Source: Salisapilia sapeloensis
Taxonomy: Eukaryota > Oomycota > Peronosporomycetes > Peronosporales > Salisapiliaceae
Assembly: GCA_023334545.1 (NCBI GenBank)
Contig: JAADVB010000208.1
Location: forward strand, 1 to 33,739
Direction: 5' to 3'
DNA: 33,739 nt
Numbering within the stretch: position 1 is the stretch's first letter; the number at the start of each line of letters is the position of its first letter. The translations under genes were made by a program, and so were the position numbers. The notes under the pieces are model-generated. The model was given only the letters and a program-made list of their open reading frames with translations, did not search any database and was not told the DNA's origin. Positions 16,094 to 25,522 of this stretch are shown piece after piece.

Positions 16094-17947
16094 ATGACAC
16101 TTCAAACGGCATCGTCTGAGCAACCAGCAGCTTCCAAGAAGGGTGTAAATGCTACCAACCAACAAATGTCGGAAGAAGACTTTACATCATTATTCGAAGC
16201 TGCCATGCAGCGAAGTCAGGAAAACTCCAATGCAACCAACCCTTCTAACGAGAAGAACATTCAGATCACTCCAGATGAGCAGCAAAAGTTCGTAAAAGCC
16301 ATGGGTGATCCAGCATTTCGATCGTTATTGCAGGATTATATGCAAGAAATCAGTGATCCAGCGCATCGAGAGGAAACAGAGCAGTATTTATCTCAATTAG
16401 AAAAGGAAGACAAGCTCCCGGAAGGTCGAGAGCTACTAACACCGATCCCAGGCTTTGTCCTTAAAGCGAATTTCGATAGTAGAAAGCAGGGTGGTCGTAA
16501 AGAGACGAGTAAATTATTCATTAACGTTTGCTCTCACGCAAAGATCCAGCCTCCATCTAGTACAACAGTATCTGGAAGCCAGTCGAATCCTCATGGTACG
16601 TCTTGGCACCTTCCATACTCTTTCGGTCCGGAACGAGCGGAGAAAGATCATGCTGGGCAGGACGTACCGACTTTTGATGTCTGTTTCCACCCTCGGACAG
16701 TCGACAGTGCTCTGGGTCGAATTGACTTTAAGGACATGGTCGCCAAGATCTGTCTCGAGGCTGCACAGACGAGTCTGAGGCAAGCGAGGAAGCAGACGTC
16801 GCTGACTATTGTCATGGACAGCTATCGAGTTCTGAAAGGAGTCAAGTACAAGACTGGAAGACCAGTATCCATGTGCATTCGGACGTCCCAATCAAAGGAG
16901 ACAACTTCTAGAGAGGCAAAGGCAAAAGAGATAGATCGTTCATTGATGCGTCATGAAGAAGTAGAGGAAAAAGCCGAGGTGAAAGTGGACAAGCCTATTC
17001 GTAAGGTCCAGATTGAGGAAGTGGACGATACACCGATTGTCCACAAGGACACTTCGAAGAAAACGTTTATGTATCGTGTGGTGCATCGTGGGAATTTCAA
17101 TCTTTTGAATCATACGAATAGTCGGAATGTCGATGCAGATCGGCCGAAGGAACTTGTCGTGGACATTGAATGTCCAGATCGAATGTCTGCTGCTGGATTG
17201 CAACTGGATGTGAGTGACAAGTGTATCAAACTAAACGATACAAAAGGAGTGTATGAGTCACTAGAAGTACAACTACCTTATGTGGTCGTGGAAGCGAAAG
17301 GAAGTGCTCGATTTGATAAGCAAAAGCAACAGCTCAAGGTCACGCTACCAGTGCAGCCACCTGTCCAAGAAGAGCGACGGATGGAGATGCCGATTGAAGA
17401 AGTGGAGTCGGAAGAAGAGGATACTTCAGTGACTTCTGAGAGCAAGTTGGAAGAAGAGGACAGTTTAGAAGCTTCGGAGGACAAGTGGGAAGTGGTGGAT
17501 AAAGTATCACCGCCTAAGAAGATGGAGGAGAAAGAGGATGAGTTCAAGTACTTGAAAGAGACGATGGGAATGGTGCAAGAAGACACTTTGTATCATACGA
17601 AAGCCAAGGAAAAGAAGCAAGTTACTTGGACGACACCAACGTATATCCTCCAAGAGACGGATTCGTGTCTATCTTACATCATCGACGTCGCGTCTATTCA
17701 AAAGGATACTGTTCACATAACGTCCACTTCAAATGGTTTTGATCTGGAGTTTAAAGCTGGAGAGTCGAATGCTCCGTATCACTTGACTGTCGATAATATG
17801 TCTACATCGGTCGCATCTGATCCGAAAGTGGACGTCGCGACGGAAAACATGGTGGTCATCTACACGAAACGCAGTCATCCATCGTCGACACCAAACGTCC
17901 CCGACCCACTCTCGTTTCAAAATGAACTCGTGTATGAATTGGATTAA
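16094..17947 (+). CDS. DNAAF2: PIH1-domain dynein assembly factor, DNAAF2/kintoun-like
   Basis: The product has 617 aa and no intron. Kintoun-type proteins pre-assemble axonemal dyneins in the cytoplasm with HSP90/HSP70. An N-terminal helical part (1-90) is followed by a PIH1 domain (about 100-270) with TPIPGFVLKA, KLFINVCSHAKIQPPS, PYSFGPERAEKDHAG, FDVCFHPRTV and YRVLKGVKYKTGRPV. A CS-like PIH1 C domain lies at about 340-425 (ELVVDIECPDRMSAAGLQLDVSDKCIKL, YVVVEAKGSARFDK, LKVTLPV). A long acidic linker (430-500) and a second beta-rich part (530-617) follow. Length and order fit DNAAF2 better than PIH1D1/2. The start is the first ATG in frame. Confidence 0.88.
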   Translation: MTLQTASSEQPAASKKGVNATNQQMSEEDFTSLFEAAMQRSQENSNATNPSNEKNIQITPDEQQKFVKAMGDPAFRSLLQDYMQEISDPAHREETEQYLSQLEKEDKLPEGRELLTPIPGFVLKANFDSRKQGGRKETSKLFINVCSHAKIQPPSSTTVSGSQSNPHGTSWHLPYSFGPERAEKDHAGQDVPTFDVCFHPRTVDSALGRIDFKDMVAKICLEAAQTSLRQARKQTSLTIVMDSYRVLKGVKYKTGRPVSMCIRTSQSKETTSREAKAKEIDRSLMRHEEVEEKAEVKVDKPIRKVQIEEVDDTPIVHKDTSKKTFMYRVVHRGNFNLLNHTNSRNVDADRPKELVVDIECPDRMSAAGLQLDVSDKCIKLNDTKGVYESLEVQLPYVVVEAKGSARFDKQKQQLKVTLPVQPPVQEERRMEMPIEEVESEEEDTSVTSESKLEEEDSLEASEDKWEVVDKVSPPKKMEEKEDEFKYLKETMGMVQEDTLYHTKAKEKKQVTWTTPTYILQETDSCLSYIIDVASIQKDTVHITSTSNGFDLEFKAGESNAPYHLTVDNMSTSVASDPKVDVATENMVVIYTKRSHPSSTPNVPDPLSFQNELVYELD

Positions 17948-17971
17948 TAAAGCAACATACACTTATGTCCT

Positions 17972-20512
17972 CTATTCCTTTGTCTGTCGTTGCTTTCGAA
18001 TGGTATCTACTAGTGTCGTATACGTCTGTTCTTGGAGATTCATGTCCGCTAGTTCCTTCTGTGCGACTTGTTTCATCCGTTTCGTACTATCCTTTTCTTT
18101 ATCATGCTTTCGTTTCTTACTTGCCTTCGGTTGCTCTGAGGTGACGACACTGGATGGTTTCGGCATTATCTCGTCCATGAAGCTCTGATACAATGTCGAC
18201 ATGGACGGAAGGACATGAGACGGAGCTTGAAGCAGTTCCTGCGCCTTGTTCGATGCGACGTGGGTCTTGGTAGGCGACGTCGATGGTTTCCTACTATCAG
18301 GTCGGAAGAGCTGCGATAGATGGTTCGATGAGCCACTCTTCTCGTCCTCTTGCGTCTGTCGGACGGACGTACCGAACTTCCACGCGTTGGACGTCGAGTC
18401 TAGGATGACGTAATCGTCGCATTGCTGTGGATGGAACGCCAAGGTTGAGACGGCATGTCCTGATGGGAGTGTAAAGGACGTTTTTTTTGTCGGCGTGGGC
18501 ACTTCTGGACGGAACTGACACACGACTGTATCGTCGTTAGACGTTTGTGTCCACAATAGGAATTCAGGTGCTTTCGGATGCGCTTGGATGCCAAACGCAG
18601 GTGATTTATCCCATGACGATGGTGCCGTCAACGACCAGTGGAGTGTCCACGTGAGCAAATCCCAGACTTGGACCGACTCGGCGCTTTGGAGGACCATGTA
18701 AGGGCATGTTTGTCCAGGGAAGAGGATGCTCGAGACACTGGTGCCATCTGCAGACGTGATGACGTGCTTGAGTGTGAGCTGCTGGACGTCCCACAACGTC
18801 ACGAGCTGTTTATAAGCCACGGCAAGGATCGACCCGTCTGGGGAGACACCACAGGACGTAATCGGGAGCTCGCGGTAGTGTACGGCGCTTTGACACGTCC
18901 ACTTTCTCGACTTATCCTTTGTCATTTCTTGCCCCCAGATCTTGAAGACACCCTTGGCATCGGTCGTGACCATCCAACAGTCATCTTGCTGATGCGAGAG
19001 GACAGGTCCGACGGCAATGCTGGTCACCTTGCTGTCATGAGGAGCATCGATGGACGTCGTGGGGACAAATGTTCCGTCACTGTCACGTTGCCAGAAGACG
19101 AGGCACTGCTCCATCGGTTTGGAGGATCCAAGACCGTCCATGTCTTCGACGTCAGTGTCCACATGGACACTCGTCGTCTCAGTCCAGTGCGAATGGAGCG
19201 TGGCAAGTGTTGTGCCTTTCGGACTAAATGCGACGAGCTCTGCGACGGTTTGCGGCATTTTGTCCGCAAGCTCCGTCTTGGACACTTGGTTACGAGAGGT
19301 AAGGGGTAGTGTCTGGAGGACATGATCCGTCATCGGGTCATAGAACTGGAGACGACCTTGGGACGATCCGGCATTGAGCGGAACGGACGATGTGACAGGG
19401 TCGAACACAAGTGTCCCCCATGGACACGTCTGGTGGACGTTTCCACCAGCACGAGCCAAGGCTTCGGCTGTCCACTGCACTTCCTTCGTCACGGGATCGT
19501 ACTGGAAGATCGTGTGATCCGACATGGAGACTGCGTAGTGTCCACCTGGAGATACGATCGTGTCCACATCGTTGGAGGACACGAGTCGAGGACGTACGGT
19601 CGACAAGGATGTGATTGGCGCCGTACGACGTGGGAGGTACGCGCGACGTCCAGAAGACAGGTGCCATCGGACGACGACACATTCGTGTCCGCCTGAGACG
19701 AGCCATTGTCCATCACTTGAATACACGACTGCTTGCACCGGATGCGCATGCCAATGGAGTGTGGAAGTGGACACGCTGATGTTGTCGCCGGATGTGGACA
19801 GATGGTATCGGCAAAGTTGTCCTTGTTGATCTCCGACAGTAAATTCCAACGCATTCGGGTGGACACTCGCCGTGGTAATGTTTCTCGTGTGTTGGAGTTT
19901 CGTGATGCGGTATCCATTCGGTTTCTCAGCGTCCATGAGGACACCAAAGACACGGTCATTGGCCGTGATGACAAGTACATCTCCTTCAAACGCTTCGTCG
20001 TCTTGCTGAATCCGAACACTTTGAACGTCAGCTGTCGTAAACGTCGTTTTCGAGTGTTCGACAATACTTCTCGAGTTTTTCTTCTTTCTTAAATTGTACT
20101 CCAACACATTCCATCTCGTCTTCTCATTCTGTTCTTTCGCAATCGCAATGTACACTATCGATGGACGATGCTGACTCACACCCATCCAAAGCAATTCCTT
20201 GCACTGGACAGAGTACGTTGCAAGAATTGTCTCTTCCGTGTAGTCCCATAGACAGATCTCGCCATTGGCATAGGCACAGAGAAGCTGGAGTGGGTTGAGA
20301 GCGTGCTGGCCAACGCTAACGACAGAACTGCGGTGGCTCGGACGGCATTCATGGAGAATACGGCCACTGGAAGACTGACGGACATACACGGTAGGGCCAA
20401 TGCGTTCGAATAGGAGCGTGCCGTCGCCAGAATAGACGAGTTTGGCATTCGCAGTCTGATTGTCCGTGTTCGGAGCCGTCAAAAGCTCCAAAGACGCATC
20501 ATTGGAAGACAT
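17972..20512 (-). CDS. WDR75: WD40 protein WDR75/UTP17, small-subunit processome
   Basis: The product has 846 aa and no intron. WDR75 (yeast Utp17/Nan1) belongs to the t-UTP/UtpA complex that binds nascent pre-rRNA in the nucleolus and is needed for 18S maturation. WD-like blades run through residues 1-690; clear ones include AYANGEICLWDY, HWHAHPVQAVVYSSDGQWLVSGGHECVVVRWHL, the family's most typical stretch, and DGSILAVAYKQLVTLWDV. The C-terminus is a basic tail with KASKKRKHDKEKDS, a likely nucleolar signal. Its first true ATG is at 20512; the TTG two codons upstream is not a start. The stop is 24 bp from that of the convergent DNAAF2-like gene. Confidence 0.92.
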   Translation of the reverse strand: MSSNDASLELLTAPNTDNQTANAKLVYSGDGTLLFERIGPTVYVRQSSSGRILHECRPSHRSSVVSVGQHALNPLQLLCAYANGEICLWDYTEETILATYSVQCKELLWMGVSQHRPSIVYIAIAKEQNEKTRWNVLEYNLRKKKNSRSIVEHSKTTFTTADVQSVRIQQDDEAFEGDVLVITANDRVFGVLMDAEKPNGYRITKLQHTRNITTASVHPNALEFTVGDQQGQLCRYHLSTSGDNISVSTSTLHWHAHPVQAVVYSSDGQWLVSGGHECVVVRWHLSSGRRAYLPRRTAPITSLSTVRPRLVSSNDVDTIVSPGGHYAVSMSDHTIFQYDPVTKEVQWTAEALARAGGNVHQTCPWGTLVFDPVTSSVPLNAGSSQGRLQFYDPMTDHVLQTLPLTSRNQVSKTELADKMPQTVAELVAFSPKGTTLATLHSHWTETTSVHVDTDVEDMDGLGSSKPMEQCLVFWQRDSDGTFVPTTSIDAPHDSKVTSIAVGPVLSHQQDDCWMVTTDAKGVFKIWGQEMTKDKSRKWTCQSAVHYRELPITSCGVSPDGSILAVAYKQLVTLWDVQQLTLKHVITSADGTSVSSILFPGQTCPYMVLQSAESVQVWDLLTWTLHWSLTAPSSWDKSPAFGIQAHPKAPEFLLWTQTSNDDTVVCQFRPEVPTPTKKTSFTLPSGHAVSTLAFHPQQCDDYVILDSTSNAWKFGTSVRQTQEDEKSGSSNHLSQLFRPDSRKPSTSPTKTHVASNKAQELLQAPSHVLPSMSTLYQSFMDEIMPKPSSVVTSEQPKASKKRKHDKEKDSTKRMKQVAQKELADMNLQEQTYTTLVDTIRKQRQTKE

Positions 20513-20962
20513 GTTCAATTCAGTCGATCAGCAGCGAGCTCGAGTACAGGATGCAATAGAAAGAGACTTGGAAGTGGTACTACCGGCCGAGTTATAGCGT
20601 TCGTAGACCGGATCGAGGACCTTGATCGACCAATGTGGTTGGTTTTTGTTGGTTGTGGCGAGGGGGTATACAAAAAGCAAGATGTAAAGAGGGATAGTTC
20701 GTAACGGAATATATTTCCGTTATTTGTTCGAAAGAAATTGTATGAAAGCGAAAGAATGAGCTTTTCTAGTGCTTCCTGGTGACGATGATCATGCTCAAGC
20801 ACGTTTCTTGAAGCTCCTGTTCAAATCTCCTGTAGAACAGGATCCATTGTATTCATAAGAATGCGGTTGTCAATAAAAATAGTAGCGTGAAAGTTTATTT
20901 ATATCCTTTTCATTAACCGTTCTACCTTTTCTAAGCAGCATTTCCACTGCAGTGATCCAGCT
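20513..20962. other. Divergent intergenic region, WDR75 and coiled-coil gene
   Basis: About 450 bp, no gene seen. The right part (20860-20960) is AT-rich. TCATTAA at about 20918 resembles, but does not match, an initiator. Confidence 0.4.
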
Positions 20963-21759
20963 ATGAATGAAGAACTAGAGTTCGAGTCAATATCATCGAC
21001 GCCTAATAATGCCATGCATGAAAATTCGTATCAAGAAAATGACTGGTATTTTAAATGTATTCGCACAACGTCTTTTAGTTCTCATTTGAGATAGTTGTGG
21101 TGATTTGGGTGACGATGAACTGAACGAACTGGAAGAGGACGATGAAGACTATCTCTGCAGGTCTGAATCTGCCGAAATCCTGTCGAAAAAGTATCTCGAA
21201 CGAGATCTTCTCAAGCAAAATTTGGTCGAAGAAGCCAAAGCGCGTCGTATGAACAAGTTCCGCAAACGCCAGCAACAGGTATAGAACTACATTTGCCTCA
21301 TCATCCCTAGTATGAACCATCGAGTAGATTCGCCAGTGGGAACAAAAGACTGCTGCATCTCCATTTCGAGTGAATCTGGTCGCTGAAACTGAGCGACTGG
21401 ATGAAGAGCATCGGATCCAGCAGGCGGAAGCCGCTCGTCAAGCTCGACTATTGGAAAAGCAGGCAAGGGATGCGAAGACGGAAGTCATTCTCAAGGTCTT
21501 GACGGAAGGTGAAGGTGATTTGGATCAATTGCGACGTGAAAAACGAGCGATATTAGAAGAGGAGAAGCGATTGAAAGCGCTTTTGGACTTGGAGAAGACG
21601 AATGCGCATCGTAAAGCAGATTTATTGGCCGCGAAGCATGCGGAGAAACAACGAAAACAGATGAGAGAGGAAGAGAGGAGGAAGGTGAAACGTCAGGAAG
21701 TGCATGAACGGGATGAAAAATATCGTCAATTGCTAAAAGAGAAGTTGGCAATCGAGTAA
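20963..21759 (+). CDS. Charged coiled-coil protein, unknown
   Basis: Three exons are proposed: 20963-21045, 21095-21278 and 21328-21759, with two 49-bp introns (GTATTT...GATAG and GTATAG...GAGTAG). The joined product has 232 aa. Each splice keeps the frame, while the alternative acceptor sites nearby give stops or frameshifts. The N-terminus is acidic (ELNELEEDDEDY). From about residue 60 to the end it is a long charged helix rich in Glu, Lys, Arg and Ala, with no helix-breaking proline except near residue 100 (AASPFRVNLVAETERL). No enzymatic motif is seen. Ciliary or cytoskeletal use is a guess. Its stop is 34 bp from that of the convergent LAMTOR4-like gene. Confidence 0.75.
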
Positions 21760-21793
21760 GACAATGTGGTTCAATCGAAAATACACGTTGGTT

Positions 21794-22212
21794 TTATTCT
21801 TGAGCAGTAGAGCGCTTTACGACGTAAATGCGGTTTCCATCGAGTGTCACGGCAAAGTCATAGCTTGGGAATTCGACTAGAAACAAAATAGATCAATCGA
21901 CTGCAGCTTTTTAAGAAACCGAGTGGATGGGGATATACCAATCATTCGATTAAGAGCTTCCGGCTTTGTGTCTTTATCGTCAGCTGTACCGGTGAAGATG
22001 CTCGATGCGTCCTGGAGCATATCAAATACAATTTTGGCTGCTTTTTCACCTGCGCTGTCGCTGAGTTCGCCCGTGGAAGACATCACTTCACCACCGTGGT
22101 TCATCACGAGGGTGCCTAGTTGGCCATTGATCATCCGGAGTGCTTCGGCATCCTAAAATTTCGTAGATATAAGTGTAGGTAGAGGAGAGAGAAGAGCGAT
22201 TGCTCGTACCAT
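21794..22212 (-). CDS. LAMTOR4: Ragulator subunit LAMTOR4-like protein
   Basis: Three exons on the minus strand are proposed: 22212-22210 (the ATG alone), 22152-21939 and 21876-21794, with introns of 57 and 62 bp (GTACGA...TTTTAG and GTATAT...TTCTAG). The product has 99 aa, the length of human LAMTOR4. LAMTOR4 is a roadblock-like subunit of the Ragulator complex, which anchors Rag GTPases on the lysosome for TORC1 signalling. Family-like parts are QLGTLVMNHGGEVMSSTGELSD, KAAKIVFDMLQDA, and after the last splice VEFPSYDFAVTLDGNRIYVVKR. The start follows from splicing: exon 2 opens with DAEALRMING and has no ATG at its own 5' end before residue 8. If exon 1 is wrong, Met8 would be the start. 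Confidence 0.82.
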
Positions 22213-23330
22213 GTTTAGCACGCGGTAGGTAGTGCTTTATACTGTTCATATTTATCGGGACACGGTTTGCATTGAAAAGTCTCGTGAGACGAAAGATTTT
22301 GCCATTCTCTTTTTCTTTGCGATCGATATGGATTGGTATCTGATCCTGTGTACTAGCGATCACATGCGCGTGACGTTATCGGTGCCCTTTGAGACATCTT
22401 GGAGAAGGTAACTCTGGAGGTATGGCCGCGAGCGAATCGACCTCACAACCGGCTAGAAGCACATCTATTGCACCTGATCCTGTCTGGATCGAGGGAGCAA
22501 GCGAACAATAGAAGCTATACAGTCCGGAGTATTGAGCTTTCGTAGAACACGGCTTCTATCCATGAGGTCAAACGAAGCAATCCTACATCGCGAATCGTGG
22601 ATCGTGGAACCTGGTCTCGTGTCTATCCAAGATTCGCGACTTTCGGATTAGAAGCACGGGTGATGTGCATATCCATGAGGTGATCAGCTTGACTCAAAGG
22701 CAGATCGACGGATGGTAGTTTGATTGCTTACTTTTTCACCGTATCCTTCCGCCCAGTTTGCCAGCATCCTTTTGGATTCAACTAGGTAAAATCCGGTCTC
22801 GAAGTGCAGCCATCTCTCGTGCGTGCGGATCGTATTTAAACTTTTTAGGATGTCTCCATCTTGTATAGGTCTCCCCACCTTTGCACACCCAATGCACAGA
22901 TTGGTGGTCACACAGGCTGGAACCAGTCAGTTGCGTACATGACCAGAAACAGGGGGTCAGTAATCCCGCCGATCCTAGTTGATCTCATCTACATAAGCTG
23001 TAAAGGCCAAGAGAAAGCCTTTTCAAGTACTTGCATGTCTACCTAGCGCCTGCTACGACGTTCCGTATCCGACGTTTCCAAGAACGAGCTCAAGCGATGT
23101 ACGGCAGCCAGCGTACGGGGCGCTCATTCGCGCTGGCAGACGAGCCGATCCCAATGCACTGCCCACATTGTAGCATTAGCAACGTGCATAAACTGGTTGG
23201 TAAGCGCGCCGGTCATCCGGTGCTGACAGAATAAACTGCCTTTGCTGTTGCTTGACTTCTAAACTTCGATACAAGTTCACAGACGCTTGCTATCGTTTGA
23301 AAAGAAAGCGTGCTGCCGTTCGTGATCACC
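22213..23330. other. Long intergenic stretch with possible gene relics
   Basis: About 1.1 kb without a convincing gene. Features seen: TATCCATGAGGT repeated at 22557-22568 and 22670-22681; an inverted repeat TCGCGAATC (22588-22596) and GATTCGCGA (22631-22639). On the minus strand (22911-22684) a 75-aa frame without ATG looks protein-like (RTHERWLHFETGFYLVESKR) and contains a good donor site, AAA|GTAAGC. On the plus strand (about 23098-23231) a 44-aa frame contains CPHC. These may be decayed gene or transposon pieces; no terminal repeats or transposase motifs are clear. Confidence 0.4.
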
Positions 23331-23337
23331 TCACTTT
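23331..23337 (+). promoter_or_regulatory. Initiator of the Cys/His-cluster protein gene
   Basis: TCACTTT matches TCAYTYY exactly and is 42-48 bp before the ATG at 23379, within a pyrimidine-rich stretch. Confidence 0.5.
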
Positions 23338-23378
23338 CTCTCTTTTCACCTACAACGTCGTAAGCAATCGATAAAACG

Positions 23379-24500
23379 ATGGGAAACGGCATGTCGGACC
23401 AGCGGAGTTTAACGCAAGTCACGCATCGCAGAGCACAGTATCACCACCCACATCTGAACCACGCGACGGATCAAGAGCCCGTTCTAAAAGACACGAGCCG
23501 GTCCCGCGTCAAGCGATTGCTCCAACCGTCACACCTCAAGCACAAACTAATTCTCTCGGTCCGACGCCATAGCGAAGCAGGGACCGTGAATTCCAGCAGT
23601 GCCGACAGTACACCAGAGTACACGACGACACTCGAGCAAGCTCGAAGCATTCATACGGTCGAAGAAGGTGAGATTAGCTCTTCTTCCCTCACGCCTGACG
23701 CACTACCGAGCATGAAGGAGACTTTCGACGTAGCGGAAGACGATAAAGCAGTCGAACGACAGCGACGTGCACAGGTAGCCGAACGTATTTTGGAAGAAAT
23801 TGCACATGAATTCGCGGCAAAACGTGCTGCTGGACTCGTACCGAGTATCCCAAAGCCAGCAGCGACTTTATTATGGGAAGAACGAGCGCAAAAGGAACGC
23901 ATGAAAGTTGGTGCTCGAGGCCACTGCGTCTTTGGACGCGACACAGACAGTGTCTGCGGATGCACAGACTATGAGAAGATTAAGGGCAAGTGGAACACTG
24001 GTGGCGTGTGTGAAGGATGCAACCACGGAGCAGTCTGGCACAAGCTCTCTGGCGGTGCGAACCTCCAGTCGACTACATCGAGCCGTAGCTCCGACATGAT
24101 GAAACGACACTACAGTTTACATGTGGAAGAAGAGGAGAAGGAACCGGAGGAAGAGGAAGATGAATTAATGAGTGACTTGGAGGATGAATTAAGTATGAAC
24201 GAGTCGAGCGATGAGGATGAAGACATTGCGAATGAGATAGCTCGACCGTTTAGTCAAGTCGCGGAGACTCGTGTCGGCTCGGATTTGTCCGAGATGAGCC
24301 CCCAAAGCATCGATCGTAGCTCTTTATTTTCGAACGATACGGGATTCGAAGGTAAAAATGGTACGAAGACGAATGTTCGATCGGATGTAAATCGAGACGT
24401 GAATCTACTCTTGGCAACGATCCAACAGTACCGAGATGCCGGGTACTCGGAACGACAGATCGAAGAGCGTATACGACACGAGTTCCATCGAAAGTTTTGA
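23379..24500 (+). CDS. Cys/His-cluster protein with myristoylation-like start
   Basis: The product has 373 aa and no intron; I do not recognise a named family. It begins MGNGMS, which fits the N-myristoylation pattern MGxxxS, followed by a basic stretch (40-64) that could bind membrane. The middle has a conserved-looking helix (126-148) and a Cys/His cluster: C183, C193, C195, C211, C214, H216 and H221, spaced C-x9-C-x-C-x15-C-x2-C-x-H-x4-H, a plausible zinc site. An acidic region (249-283) follows. The C-terminal 40 residues (LLLATIQQYRDAGYSERQIEERIRHEF) are helical. Membrane attachment and zinc binding are inferences from motifs. Confidence 0.75.
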   Translation: MGNGMSDQRSLTQVTHRRAQYHHPHLNHATDQEPVLKDTSRSRVKRLLQPSHLKHKLILSVRRHSEAGTVNSSSADSTPEYTTTLEQARSIHTVEEGEISSSSLTPDALPSMKETFDVAEDDKAVERQRRAQVAERILEEIAHEFAAKRAAGLVPSIPKPAATLLWEERAQKERMKVGARGHCVFGRDTDSVCGCTDYEKIKGKWNTGGVCEGCNHGAVWHKLSGGANLQSTTSSRSSDMMKRHYSLHVEEEEKEPEEEEDELMSDLEDELSMNESSDEDEDIANEIARPFSQVAETRVGSDLSEMSPQSIDRSSLFSNDTGFEGKNGTKTNVRSDVNRDVNLLLATIQQYRDAGYSERQIEERIRHEFHRKF

Positions 24501-25522
24501 AGAAAGCGGGACAACAGGTCGTACAATTTTGAAGCTGTAGTAATAAGTACACTAAGCAAGCTGTATTTCCATCTTTTAAAGCAAGTTTGTCTTTCGATAT
24601 TTTTCCGACCTTATTTCGTGCGTTTGGAACGATTGTGTCAAGTAGAAAGAAGTGGATCGAGTAAGTAGATTGGCGATAGAGGTGGACAGGAGAGTTCATG
24701 CTAGAGATACTTGGAAGATTGGACGGTATATGTTTGGATACATGAAAAGATATGCTTTTGATGTGGTACAGCGGAGGTAGATAAATTAGTGTGTTGACAG
24801 AGCTTGGTCATGAGATGATATGGAGTTAAAGTTCGATTTGCCTGAGCTTTGACTTTCTCCATGACAAGATGGATACTTTTCTATACGGCTGGAACAGTTT
24901 TTCTTGAAGTGTATTCGTGGTGTCGTCTTTGGTAGATTTTTCCGTTCAGTACTCGTTTCCGGAGCAGGAAGTGTGTACTTGTCGGAAGGAGAGACACTAC
25001 GGCAGGACATTTTGTCCCAGGATGATATAGATAGAGCGGAAAGTATCAAGTTGATCAATTGTAGTAGAAAGTCGGAAGATGACACGCTGTACAGGAGGGA
25101 CTGAACGACAAAGTCTACTACGAATCCACACTAGACAGCTTTATTCTAACAATCAATCGTACCAGAAAGTATCAACTCCTACAGTTGCGCCAGACTCTTA
25201 GTAGACCTGTAGCATGTATCTCTCTCCGCAGCGTTCATTCGTTTAATTGACTGAAATTTGAGTGTGGTATGTATCGTCCGACGACGTCGATGAGCTCCAC
25301 GTAGGATGCTTTAAACTAAATACACTAAATCGTAAATGTTGCTTTCTACTTGCCACATATTCATTACATCCTATTACCATAACAGGAACATGCAGGTGAT
25401 TAAAGTAGCATCAAGAGCCGATCGAGGTCGAGCTTGATGTGCGTTGGAATGTATCTTCAACAAAAGAGATTTCTCTTTTCTTTTTCTTAGCAAATTGCCA
25501 ACCAGTAACCTGAACAACCAAA
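24501..25522. other. Intergenic stretch before TRM5
   Basis: About 1 kb. A minus-strand frame 25010-24786 (74 aa from ATG) exists but shows low-complexity polar sequence with no recognised domain. A TTTTTCTTAG acceptor-like site just before the TRM5 ATG (about 25482-25491) could end a 5' leader intron. Nothing else is supported. Confidence 0.4.

Noticed and set aside
18638-19309. 223-aa open frame antisense to WDR75
   Set aside because: Shadow of the WDR75 codons; lacks hydrophobic or catalytic pattern and any promoter match.
24786-25085. Minus-strand frame before TRM5
   Set aside because: The long form lacks ATG; the 74-aa form from 25010 is polar and low in complexity, with only a weak promoter-like word. 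Not enough for a gene call.
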